The notes: generated by a model from the letters alone, not told the origin. A DNA stretch of 18,626 bases from Thioalkalivibrio sp. (GCA_018224485.1 JAGTVE010000143.1:1-18626); one strand, 5' to 3'. Counted from the first letter of the stretch, positions 1 through 6,208 are shown. A program made the numbers and translations.

Positions 1-88
1 CCACCGCCCCGACGCCCATACGTTTCAGCGTACGGATGATGCGGCAGGCGATGGCGCCGCGGTTTGCGATCAATACCTTGTCGAACAT
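1..88 (-). CDS. Biotin-dependent carboxylase, N-terminus (guanidine carboxylase, usually annotated urea carboxylase), partial
   Basis: Only the first 29 codons are in the window; the gene runs off the left edge. The translation begins MFDKVLIANRGAIACRIIRT, the N-terminus of a biotin carboxylase domain as found in urea carboxylases. The start is the ATG at 88, with a GGGAG sequence a dozen bases upstream as a plausible but distant ribosome binding site. It is the last visible gene of the riboswitch-controlled operon. Full-length family members also carry a carboxyltransferase domain and a C-terminal biotinyl domain, all outside this view. Because the operon leader is a guanidine-I riboswitch and the two DUF1989 genes lie just upstream, I infer that the substrate is guanidine (ATP- and bicarbonate-dependent carboxylation to carboxyguanidine). 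The residues that separate guanidine from urea carboxylases cannot be checked here. An allophanate hydrolase gene is expected further downstream. Confidence 0.85.
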   Translation of the reverse strand, partial: MFDKVLIANRGAIACRIIRTLKRMGVGAV

Positions 89-250
89 CTTGCTGCTGCT
101 CCCAGCGGGACCTCCGGCCCCAGGGTCCGCGGGCCGTCCCGCGGGAGAGACATGCCGCCGGGGCCGTCCCCAGCGTTGCCGCCTTCGTGGCGGATGTGTC
201 GCCCTCACTAATCCTCATGGCCAGCGACCACCCTGAAAATGAAAAGGCGA

Positions 251-326
251 GCCACGGAAAGCACGGACAGAAACTGAAAAAGCCTTGAATCCGTTTTCTT
301 CCGTGATTTCCGTGTCCTTCCGTGGC
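251..326. repeat. CCACGGAA-type imperfect palindrome, copy 1
   Basis: An imperfect inverted repeat fills part of the 291-base gap (89-379) between the carboxylase start and the DUF1989 gene. The left arm starts GCCACGGAAAGCACGGACAG at 251. The right arm (about 299-326) ends CCGTGTCCTTCCGTGGC. The tips are an exact inverted pair, GCCACGGA and TCCGTGGC. A second copy of the same family lies at 12174-12251. Apart from this element the gap shows only a GC-rich inverted pair (gcgggac at 105-111, gtcccgc at 136-142) and no credible gene. Confidence 0.75.
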
Positions 327-379
327 TGCACTTTCACGTTCATTCCGGTCGCGGTGCAATCCACTCCGCTCATCGCACC

Positions 380-1036
380 CTAAGCGGAATCCCAGACGAT
401 CATCTCCACCGGCGTCGGGTTGTAGGCATTGCAGGGGTTGTTCAGCTGCGGGCAGTTGGATACCAGCACCAGCACGTCCATCTCGGCGCGCAGCTCCACG
501 TATTTGCCGGCATCGGAGATGCCGTCCTCGAAGGTCAGCCCGCCCTCCGGGGTCAGGGGCACGTTCATGAAGAAGTTGATGTTGCTGGCGAGGTCGCGCT
601 TGCCGAGGCCGTAGTCGCTCTCGGCCAGCGCGCGCAGGAAGCTGTCGCGGCAGGAGTGCATCGGCTTCTTCTCGAGCCCGTAGCGCACCTGGTTCGACTC
701 CGCCGCGCAGGCGCCGCCCAGCGTATCGTGGCGGCCGCAGGTGTCGGCGGTGATGGTCAGCATCACGTTGCCCTCGTTCGACATCAGCTTCGTGCCGGTG
801 GTCAGGTAGACGTTGCCCTGCGCCTGCACGGTGTCGATCGCGCTGTAGCGCTCCACGGTGGGGCGCTCCAGGCTGTAGAACAGCGTGTCCACCGCCTGAT
901 TGCCCTCGAGATCGAGGATGCGCAGGATCTGGCCCCTGCGCAATGCGTGCAGCCAGGGCTCGCCGGCCGGGACCACCTCCCGGTACACGGCGTCGGCCGG
1001 GTCCAGCGGACTCTCCACAAGATTGATTCCACTCAT
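380..1036 (-). CDS. Carboxyguanidine deiminase subunit (CgdA or CgdB; urea carboxylase-associated DUF1989 protein, shorter paralogue)
   Basis: A 218-residue DUF1989-family protein, of the kind annotated as urea carboxylase-associated or urea amidolyase-associated protein. Two such paralogues encoded beside guanidine carboxylase are known to form the heteromeric carboxyguanidine deiminase CgdAB, which turns carboxyguanidine into carboxylated urea (allophanate) and ammonia. Recognisable stretches are DLEGNQAVDTLFY (42-54), ADTCGRHDTLGGAC (97-110), NINFFMNVPLTPEGGL (152-167) and LRAEMDVLVLVSNCPQLNNP (182-201). Cys100, His103 and Cys110 are candidate metal or active-site residues by position only. 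I chose the ATG at 1036 over an upstream in-frame start at 1087: it follows a good GGTGAGG ribosome binding site and starts 4 bases after the preceding gene's stop. The upstream start would lie inside that gene. Which of the CgdA and CgdB names applies is not settled by what I can see. Stop is TAG. Confidence 0.85.
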   Translation of the reverse strand: MSGINLVESPLDPADAVYREVVPAGEPWLHALRRGQILRILDLEGNQAVDTLFYSLERPTVERYSAIDTVQAQGNVYLTTGTKLMSNEGNVMLTITADTCGRHDTLGGACAAESNQVRYGLEKKPMHSCRDSFLRALAESDYGLGKRDLASNINFFMNVPLTPEGGLTFEDGISDAGKYVELRAEMDVLVLVSNCPQLNNPCNAYNPTPVEMIVWDSA

Positions 1037-1040
1037 CGCC

Positions 1041-1778
1041 TCACCCCTGGCAGTTGTGAATCGTGGTGTTCGCGAAGGCGCGTGCATTCTCCGGACGGTG
1101 GTTCACGCAGTAGTCGTCTTCCAGCACCGGAGGCGACCGGTAGATGGCCAGGTCGACCGGGCCGGGCGCGTACTCGGGCGCCGGGTCCATCGGGTGCGGC
1201 GCGGTATTCAGCACCACGAGGGTGTCCATCTCGGCGCGCAGGTCGATGTAGTCACCGGGCCCGCTGTTATCGGGATCGAAGTGCAGCACCCCGTCCGCTC
1301 CGGCGTAGACCTTGCTGAAGAGATTCAGGTTGGCGACGAGGTCCTGCTTGCCCAGCCCCCACTTCGCGAGTTCGATCAGGAAGAGTTCGTGGCCGCTGCG
1401 GTAGAAGTCGTTCCCGTACGCCTGGTAGCGATGTTCTCCGTACTTGCCCACGATGTCGGCGTCGCGGGTGATGCCGCCGATGGTGTCGTGCCAGCCGGCG
1501 GTGTCCTCGACGAGGGACAGCATCACCCGGCCCATGTCCGAATAGAGCATGTTGCCACGCGTCAGGCGCGACGTATGCTGGCCCTTCAGGGTATCGGCCA
1601 TGTTGTAGCGCTCGAGCGGGTTCTGCGGGTTGTACAGCAGCATCGACACGTTGGCTCCGCCGTCGCGATCCACCAGCCGCAGCGTGAAACCGCGCCGGAT
1701 CACCATCGACCAGTAGCGGCCGCCGGGTACCGTATCCCGGTGCACCACCGCCCCAGGGATCGCCTCCGGATTGCTCAT
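1041..1778 (-). CDS. Carboxyguanidine deiminase subunit (CgdA or CgdB; urea carboxylase-associated DUF1989 protein, longer paralogue)
   Basis: A 245-residue DUF1989 protein, paralogous to the next gene in the operon. The two share the layout R.G..LR..D..G, then a Y(N/S)..DT..(G/A)Q segment, a DT.G.HDT motif, an asparagine-rich N(L/I)N(L/F)F segment and LRAEMD.LV. Here these are RRGFTLRLVDRDGG (28-41), RYNMADTLKGQ (57-67), EDTAGWHDTIGG (91-102), ANLNLFSKV (149-157) and LRAEMDTLVVLNT (180-192). The cysteine of DTCGRHD in the partner is an alanine here, so the two chains are not equivalent at that position. This fits a heteromer in which one chain may carry the main catalytic residues (inference). 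A strong AGGAGG ribosome binding site lies 8 bases before the ATG at 1778. The gene sits 166 bases downstream of the ABC ATPase gene and 4 bases before its partner. Confidence 0.85.
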   Translation of the reverse strand: MSNPEAIPGAVVHRDTVPGGRYWSMVIRRGFTLRLVDRDGGANVSMLLYNPQNPLERYNMADTLKGQHTSRLTRGNMLYSDMGRVMLSLVEDTAGWHDTIGGITRDADIVGKYGEHRYQAYGNDFYRSGHELFLIELAKWGLGKQDLVANLNLFSKVYAGADGVLHFDPDNSGPGDYIDLRAEMDTLVVLNTAPHPMDPAPEYAPGPVDLAIYRSPPVLEDDYCVNHRPENARAFANTTIHNCQG

Positions 1779-1853
1779 GTTCAGTCCTCCTCAGTGTTCA
1801 CGGGAGTAGTCGGGAATGGGGAGTGGGGTTCGCCCGCCACGCATCTCGTGGGA

Positions 1854-1944
1854 GCGGCTTCCAGCCGCGATATCTTCCACTCGGGACCGCATCGCGGCCA
1901 CGGGCCGCCGCGGTCCGTGGTGGGCACGCGTCGCTTTGCCCACC
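1854..1944. repeat. Pair of short dispersed-type hairpins between ABC ATPase and DUF1989 genes
   Basis: The 166-base gap 1779-1944 holds two palindromes. The first is GCGGCT-TCC-AGCCGC at 1854-1868. The second has arms GGTGGGC (1919-1925) and GCCCACC (1938-1944), and ends exactly at the ATPase stop codon. Both resemble short intergenic repeats I have seen in many high-GC proteobacteria. That resemblance is from memory and needs a genome-wide count. They lie inside the operon, so they could act as RNA-stabilising or pausing hairpins rather than as terminators. No T-run follows the second one in the direction of transcription. Confidence 0.5.
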
Positions 1945-2736
1945 CTACCCACCGGAACCCGCCTCGGGTGCCACCGGCAGGCCCGTCTGGTCACGGATTT
2001 CCTCGAGCAGCTCCGGCTCGATCCGGCCCACAGGGATGTCGTAGGTGATGTTCGCTCCGTAGGCGTTCGGGGCCTGCGGATCGTGGCGGACCTTGTCGAA
2101 GACCAGCAGGCGCGTGCCCAGATAGAAGCCCTCCTTCAGGTCGTGGGTGACCATGAAGATGGTCAGCCGCCGGCGTCGCCACAGGTCCAGGATCAGCGCA
2201 TGCATATCCCTGCGGATACCCGGGTCCAGCGCCCCGAAGGGCTCGTCAAGGAGCAGGATCTTCGGGTTCTTCATCAGCGCCTGCGCGATCGCCAGCCGCT
2301 GCTGCATGCCCCCGGAGAGCTCGTGCGGGTACTTCTTCAGCGCATGCGTGAGCCCGACCGCCTCCAGCATCTCGAGGGCCTTCGTGCGGGCCCTGCGACG
2401 GACCCCACCGAACAGGCGGCCGGTGAATCGGGCGCGGCCGAACTCCTCGGCCACCAGCACATTGTCGAGCGCATTCAGGTGCGGGAAGACCGAGTATTTC
2501 TGGAACACCACGCCGCGGTCGGGCCCCGGCTCGGCGGGCATCGGCGCACCCTCCAGCAGCAGCTCGCCGCGGCTCGGAGCCTCTTCGCCCAGCAGCATGC
2601 GCAGGAAGGTGGTCTTGCCACAGCCAGAGGCGCCGACGATGGTGACGAACTCCCCGGTGCGGACCTCGAGATTCAAGCGCTCCAGCACCACGTCGCGCCC
2701 GTAGGTCTTCCAGACGTTCCTGAGGGTAACGATCAT
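1945..2736 (-). CDS. ABC transporter ATP-binding protein (guanidine/urea-type importer, TauB/SsuB-like)
   Basis: A 263-residue ATPase that would power the importer formed with the permease and binding protein encoded just upstream. All nucleotide-binding motifs are intact: Walker A GASGCGKT (35-42), Q-loop Gln79, signature LSGGMQQR (140-147), Walker B ILLLDEP (160-166), D-loop ALDPG (169-173) and H-loop His198 in VTHD. The family is the nitrate/sulfonate/taurine-type ATPases. The nearest relatives I recognise are those encoded beside urea carboxylase genes. After the core there is a C-terminal tail of about 60 residues that contains IPVGRIEPELLEEIRDQTG. The ATG at 2736 has no strong ribosome binding site. 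The 76-base gap before it contains two competing inverted pairs (acacgctg 2777-2784 with cagcgtgt 2801-2808; ctgaaac 2772-2778 with gtttcag 2797-2803). Guanidine as substrate is inferred from the riboswitch and enzymes. Confidence 0.9.
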   Translation of the reverse strand: MIVTLRNVWKTYGRDVVLERLNLEVRTGEFVTIVGASGCGKTTFLRMLLGEEAPSRGELLLEGAPMPAEPGPDRGVVFQKYSVFPHLNALDNVLVAEEFGRARFTGRLFGGVRRRARTKALEMLEAVGLTHALKKYPHELSGGMQQRLAIAQALMKNPKILLLDEPFGALDPGIRRDMHALILDLWRRRRLTIFMVTHDLKEGFYLGTRLLVFDKVRHDPQAPNAYGANITYDIPVGRIEPELLEEIRDQTGLPVAPEAGSGG

Positions 2737-2812
2737 CTGGATGCCTGATCCTTCCGGGCGTCAGCGGAGGCCTGAAACACGCTGCGCGCGACCTTCGTTT
2801 CAGCGTGTGCCG

Positions 2813-3631
2813 TCATCGCCGCCGCCCCCCGTACCACGGGAAGAGCCAGCGGTTGGCGAGCCGCAGCAGCAGGTCAAAGAGGAAGGCAAGCAGCGTGATC
2901 CACACCACGTACGGCAGGATGGTGGCCATATCCAGGAAGCGGCGCACCAGAAAGATGCGGTACCCGAGGCCCTCGGTGGCGGCAATCGCCTCGGATGCGA
3001 TAAGAAACAGCCAGGCCGCGCCGAGCGCCAGACGGGTCGCGTCGAGCAGGCGCGGAAAGACCTGCGGCAGCACCACGCGCAGCACCATCAGCCAGGTCGA
3101 CGCGCCCAGTGTCTGCGCCTTGATCAGCTGTTCCGTCGGCAGTTCCTCGACCCGCTGCTGCACGTCGCGGATGATGAACGGGGCGATGCCGAACACGATC
3201 AGCACCACCTTGGCCAGTTCGCCGACCCCGAAGGTGATGAACAGGATCGGCAGCACCGCAAGCGGCGGGATCATCGCGACCGCCGTGATCAGCGGCGACA
3301 GGGTGCGGCCGGAATAGGGAATGAGGCCGGCGAGGATGCCGACCACGAGGCCCGTCAGCATGCTGATGCCGACTCCGAGGGCAAGCCGCGTCAGACTTGC
3401 CGCCGTGTCCACCCAGAGCACCAGCTCCCCGGTGCGGCGGCTGGGCTCGGTCGCGAGCCGCCAGAAGGTCTCGAGCATCATGCCGAGGGAGGGCAGCAGC
3501 GGATCGTCCGGGTTCTCCGCGAGCCGTGCTGCCGATGCCGCCACATAGGCCAGCAGCAGCAACGCAAACGGCAACAGCCCGAGCAGGTAGCCGACCGTAT
3601 GCGGCGGATGCTCGTTGATCAGGCGTTTCAC
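2813..3631 (-). CDS. ABC transporter permease (guanidine/urea-type importer)
   Basis: A 272-residue inner-membrane permease of the binding-protein-dependent type. Hydrophobic segments are visible near residues 14-34, 84-106, 112-130, 137-151, 203-218 and 239-262. The cytoplasmic EAA-like loop that docks on the ATPase is LGASTWLMVLRVVLPQVFPR, around residues 175-194. The start at 3631 is a GTG and I see no clear ribosome binding site before it, so the exact start is less sure than the gene. The gene lies 331 bases downstream of the binding-protein gene, a wide gap for an operon, which holds a REP-like palindrome. The domain looks complete. The gene itself carries no information on substrate. 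Confidence 0.87.
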   Translation of the reverse strand: MKRLINEHPPHTVGYLLGLLPFALLLLAYVAASAARLAENPDDPLLPSLGMMLETFWRLATEPSRRTGELVLWVDTAASLTRLALGVGISMLTGLVVGILAGLIPYSGRTLSPLITAVAMIPPLAVLPILFITFGVGELAKVVLIVFGIAPFIIRDVQQRVEELPTEQLIKAQTLGASTWLMVLRVVLPQVFPRLLDATRLALGAAWLFLIASEAIAATEGLGYRIFLVRRFLDMATILPYVVWITLLAFLFDLLLRLANRWLFPWYGGRRR

Positions 3632-3834
3632 GAATGCGGTACCGGTGATGGGTACGTCAAGTGGAACAACGCGGCATCATCCGGCGGTAGTCGGGTTTGA
3701 CCGTCGCCATCCGACACGAGGGCCGTCTCCATGGTCGAAGCGCGCATGTACATGGGGTTTAGCCAAAAAAGGTGGGGTAACTCGGCACGCCCGGGCAGTG
3801 GAGGTTGCATCCGCATTCGGGAGGTGCCGTCGGT

Positions 3835-3918
3835 GGGCCCGGTTCCGGACTGCAGGAGGCCACGGATGGCCGACTCCAAGCGCCCATGGACGGCTCGAGC
3901 GTGTCCGAAACCGGGCCC
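3835..3918. repeat. REP-like palindrome between binding-protein and permease genes
   Basis: Arms GGGCCCGGTTCCGGAC (3835-3850) and GTCCGAAACCGGGCCC (3903-3918) pair at 15 of 16 positions around a 52-base centre. The centre is rich in GGCCACGGATGGCC and CCATGGACGGC motifs. This is the main feature of the 331-base gap 3632-3962. The rest of that gap shows no gene I can support: a 104-codon open frame there has no family resemblance and no ribosome binding site. In the operon RNA the palindrome falls directly 3' of the binding-protein coding region. Confidence 0.7.
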
Positions 3919-3962
3919 GGCGGCGGCACCGATGCCGCGCACGCGAGACGCGCCCCGTTCGA

Positions 3963-5054
3963 CTACAGCTCTCCCTCCGCCGCCATGCCCATGTATTCCG
4001 CGTTGAAGCGGAAGCGGACATTGTCCGCGCTGCCCAGGATGGAGCCGTCGGCGAACTCGATGCCGACGAAGTCCGGGTTGGGTGCGCGCTCCCCGAGCAG
4101 GCCGTGCTCGAACGCGAACTGGCGCACCTTCTCCATCGTCTCCTCCGGCTCCGGTCCGGTGACGAAGTCGACCGCGTCCGCCGCGTCGTAAAACATGCGG
4201 GTGGATGCGAGCTGCGCCTCGTAACCGGCCAGGTCGGTGCCGCCGGCCTCGCCCATCGCCGCACGGGCCGCCCGGCCCGCCTCGTCGTCGCCCCGCATCA
4301 CGTCCATGATCTCGTACCAGGCGCCGGTCAGCGCCTTGCCGAGCTTCGGATTGGCCTCCAGCACCGCGGTGTTGACCACCATCAGGTCCATGACCTCGCC
4401 GGGGATCTGGCTCGAATCAAAGACCACGTGGGCATCGTCGCGGGCGCGGATCTCGCCCAGCTGAGGATTCCAGGTGACGACCGCGTCCACGTCACGGGAC
4501 CCGAAGGTGGCGACGATATCGGCGTCCGAGGTATTCACCACGCGCACGTCACGCTCGGTCATGCCAACGGAATCCAGTGCCCGGGCGAGCAGGTAGTGCG
4601 AGACGGAGAGCTCGACCAGATGCACGTTCCTGCCCTCAACATCCTCGAGCCGATCGGTGCCCTTCAGGATCAGTCCGTCGTTGCCATCGGAAAAGTCGCC
4701 GACGATCAGGGCCGTGGTGTCCACGCCTCCCGCCGCGGGAATGGTCAGGGCGTCCATGTTGGTCACACTCACGCCGTCGAAGGCGCCGGCGGTGTACAGG
4801 TTGATCGACTCGATGTAGTCATTGATCTGAACGATCTCGATGTCGATACCGTACTGGTCCGCCCACTTGTCCACGATGCCCGAATCGGCGCCGAAGCCCC
4901 ATGGCATCCAGCCCACGTAGATGCTCCAGGCAATGCGGAAGCTGTCCTTCTGTTGTGCATGCGCCGTGCCCGCAGCCGCCATGGCCGTAAGCAGAACGCC
5001 AAGCAGCACAAGGCGCAGAGGGAGGCGAAAGAAGACTCGCTGGAACGGGTTCAT
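3963..5054 (-). CDS. ABC transporter periplasmic substrate-binding protein, urea-carboxylase-region type (probable guanidine binder)
   Basis: A 363-residue secreted binding protein. The first 33 residues form a classic signal peptide: charged start MNPFQRVFFR, hydrophobic core LVLLGVLLTAMAAAG, cleavage site AHA|QQ. The mature part begins with an SFRIAWSIYVGWMPWGF segment. This is typical of the binding proteins encoded next to urea carboxylase and distantly related to nitrate/taurine binding proteins. Tryptophan and acidic residues that could cradle a guanidinium cation are present, but I cannot assign them. The ATG at 5054 follows an AAGGGGA ribosome binding site with 6 bases of spacing. It is the first gene of the operon and lies 62 bases downstream of the guanidine-I riboswitch, which is the main reason to read the substrate as guanidine rather than urea. 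Stop is TAG. Confidence 0.9.
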   Translation of the reverse strand: MNPFQRVFFRLPLRLVLLGVLLTAMAAAGTAHAQQKDSFRIAWSIYVGWMPWGFGADSGIVDKWADQYGIDIEIVQINDYIESINLYTAGAFDGVSVTNMDALTIPAAGGVDTTALIVGDFSDGNDGLILKGTDRLEDVEGRNVHLVELSVSHYLLARALDSVGMTERDVRVVNTSDADIVATFGSRDVDAVVTWNPQLGEIRARDDAHVVFDSSQIPGEVMDLMVVNTAVLEANPKLGKALTGAWYEIMDVMRGDDEAGRAARAAMGEAGGTDLAGYEAQLASTRMFYDAADAVDFVTGPEPEETMEKVRQFAFEHGLLGERAPNPDFVGIEFADGSILGSADNVRFRFNAEYMGMAAEGEL

Positions 5055-5093
5055 CGGAAATCCCCTTGTGGTTACCGGTTTCGAAACAGGGCA

Positions 5094-5124
5094 CGGGAGA
5101 TCATCTGCAAACGCATCTCTCCCG
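5094..5124 (-). promoter_or_regulatory. Candidate expression-platform hairpin of the riboswitch
   Basis: On the minus strand CGGGAGA (5124-5118) and TCTCCCG (5100-5094) form a perfect 7-bp stem with a 17-base loop. The first arm is the conserved 3' tail of the riboswitch, so this stem and the ligand-bound fold compete for the same bases. No U-run follows, so it is not a standard intrinsic terminator. It could act through termination by another route or through access to the ribosome binding site at about 5061-5067. Confidence 0.45.
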
Positions 5125-5217
5125 GGCTTTTGTCCCGCCGTGTAACCCCAGCCGGTGAACCCGGGGAGGTCGGCAACTCTTGGACCAGACGCCCGCTTGC
5201 ACGGACCGGAACCCTAG
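5117..5217 (-). promoter_or_regulatory. Guanidine-I riboswitch (ykkC leader motif)
   Basis: Read on the minus strand, the leader contains the conserved ykkC blocks in order. These are CTAGGGTTCCGG (from 5217), CTGGTCCAAGAG (5188-5177), ACACGGCGGGACAAAAGCCC (from 5143) and the tail CGGGAGAG ending at 5117. A CCCC/GGGG-closed hairpin with an inner GGT/ACC stem sits between the second and third blocks. The usual second block is CTGGTCCGAGAG as I recall it, so one base differs here. The ykkC superfamily also has ppGpp and PRPP variants. The downstream importer, DUF1989 pair and carboxylase are the hallmark cargo of the guanidine-binding class, so I assign guanidine. These riboswitches normally switch expression on when guanidine binds. 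Confidence 0.93.
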
Positions 5218-5298
5218 TCGCCCATTGGTGCTGCCTTTTCGGATCCGGAGATTCGCGCCCCGATGGAACACGCGCCTCCCATGCCTGTAGGTGCTAAA

Positions 5299-5313
5299 GC
5301 AATTGCCTTGCCA
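5299..5313 (-). promoter_or_regulatory. Sigma-54 (RpoN) promoter, -24/-12 type
   Basis: The minus strand reads TGGCAA-GGCAA-TTGC, against the consensus TGGCAC-N5-TTGC. The invariant GG and GC are present with exactly 10 bases between them. Predicted transcription starts near 5287, which gives a leader of about 70 bases before the riboswitch. The position directly upstream of a nitrogen-scavenging operon supports it. No convincing sigma-70 promoter was seen between this site and the riboswitch. Confidence 0.75.
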
Positions 5314-5387
5314 GGTCATGCAAGACGGGTAATTCAGTAGCTTGAGGAACCTCCCCGGACGGAACGCGGTCCCGAGGCCGCCGGCAC

Positions 5388-5402
5388 GCACCATCGAGGT
5401 GC
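5388..5402. promoter_or_regulatory. NtrC-type enhancer site
   Basis: GCACC-ATCGA-GGTGC is a perfect palindrome that matches the NtrC half-site pattern GCACY-N5-GGTGC. Its centre lies about 108 bases upstream of the predicted sigma-54 transcription start, a usual enhancer distance. A second palindrome with half-sites in the opposite order (AGTGC...GCACT, 5421-5437) lies about three helical turns further upstream; I do not claim it as an NtrC site. Confidence 0.65.
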
Positions 5403-5502
5403 GCGGCCTTGAGCCAATGGAGTGCAATGGCCGCACTGCGGGCGCGCAGGGGCTGACAAACACAATCGTGAGCGCTATGGAGTACGGGAGATTGCTTCCG
5501 CG

Positions 5503-5551
5503 GCAGGAGGCGAGCCTCCTGCGGGGCAAAGCGGCGAGCTGCCGCACTACA
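5503..5551. repeat. Hairpin pair including CAAAGCGG-type repeat, copy 1
   Basis: Two adjacent palindromes lie in the 544-base gap 5055-5598: GCAGGAGG...CCTCCTGC (5503-5522) and GCGGC-GAGCT-GCCGC (5531-5545). The second sits inside CAAAGCGG...CCGCACTACA (5527-5551), which matches the flanks of the hairpin at 10025-10053. The remaining bases of the gap, outside the listed regulatory sites, show no gene I can support. Confidence 0.55.
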
Positions 5552-5598
5552 TGGGTCTGCGCCTTGATCCTTCCGGGTGACGCGGATCGTGATGACCG

Positions 5599-5988
5599 TT
5601 ACACGGAACCCGAGAGCATCCAGTTCTTCAGGTCCGGAAGACGCCCTTCCTTCATTTCGAGACGGATCTGCGCGGGGCTGGGTGCACGCGCCTCCAGCAG
5701 GGACTCCAGAAGCTCGAAGTCCCTGCGGTCCAGAACCTGAAATTCGACGCCGGAGCCAAGCTCGTTTTCATGGACGACCCGAACGTCGATGGTGACCGAG
5801 AAGACGTCCTCCTCACCACCGAACAGCGTCAGCACGCAGCTGTGACCCACGCCCCCCAGGCGGACGCGGTCGAGGAATGCACCGCGGAGCCCGACGTCCT
5901 GTGTCTCGGTGTCGTGCTGGCATCCGTCGTCGAGACAGAGCTGGCCCGACAGCCTGACCGGGATACGCGTATTCTGTCGCTTTTCCAT
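5599..5988 (-). CDS. PilZ-domain protein (probable c-di-GMP effector)
   Basis: A 129-residue soluble protein. It starts MEKRQNTRIPVRLSGQL, and Arg4 and Arg8 form the RxxxR motif that grips cyclic di-GMP in PilZ domains. The second motif, normally (D/N)xSxxG, reads D31-V-G-L-R-G36: the Asp and final Gly are kept but the Ser is Gly. A VEFQVLDRRDFELLESLL segment (81-98) closes the domain, and a roughly 30-residue tail follows. I chose the ATG at 5988 because PilZ proteins commonly begin just before the RxxxR motif. Longer in-frame starts exist at 6021 and 6144. None has a strong ribosome binding site. The gene stands alone, 220 bases from mrfB, and its target process cannot be told from the neighbours. 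Whether the Ser-to-Gly change weakens binding is open. Confidence 0.8.
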   Translation of the reverse strand: MEKRQNTRIPVRLSGQLCLDDGCQHDTETQDVGLRGAFLDRVRLGGVGHSCVLTLFGGEEDVFSVTIDVRVVHENELGSGVEFQVLDRRDFELLESLLEARAPSPAQIRLEMKEGRLPDLKNWMLSGSV

Positions 5989-6208
5989 GAATGAAATACC
6001 GTCATCCTGCGTTGATCCCATCCATGGAAAACGGTTCGTCCATGACGCACTCGAACAATTCCCTTGACCGCCTAACAGCAAGACTAGCCTCAAGCCGCTG
6101 AAATTGCCATCGCAATCGCTGCGGGATGACACGCAGCTCCGCAACGATCAAGGCGACGGACGGCACCCTGGAAGACCAGGATCCGGCACGGCCATCAGCG
6201 GAAGCCGG

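Noticed and set aside
251..326. CRISPR-like direct repeats
   Set aside because: The repeated CACGGAA words are irregularly spaced within one palindrome, without equal-length unique spacers or cas genes.
3628..3942. 104-codon minus-strand frame in the SBP-permease gap
   Set aside because: No ribosome binding site, no family resemblance; it runs through the REP-like palindrome and overlaps the permease start.
5094..5124. Intrinsic terminator of the riboswitch
   Set aside because: The stem is good but no U-run follows on the minus strand, so I call it only a candidate expression-platform hairpin.
3615..5297. 560-codon plus-strand open frame over the SBP gene and leader
   Set aside because: It covers a gene with a signal peptide and family motifs plus a riboswitch on the other strand; no protein family is recognisable.
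5421..5437. Second NtrC enhancer site (AGTGC...GCACT)
   Set aside because: The half-sites are in reverse order relative to the NtrC pattern, so I list it only as a nearby palindrome.
5342..5740. 132-codon plus-strand frame upstream of the riboswitch operon
   Set aside because: It overlaps the PilZ gene on the other strand and the NtrC-type site and hairpins; the translation matches nothing I know.
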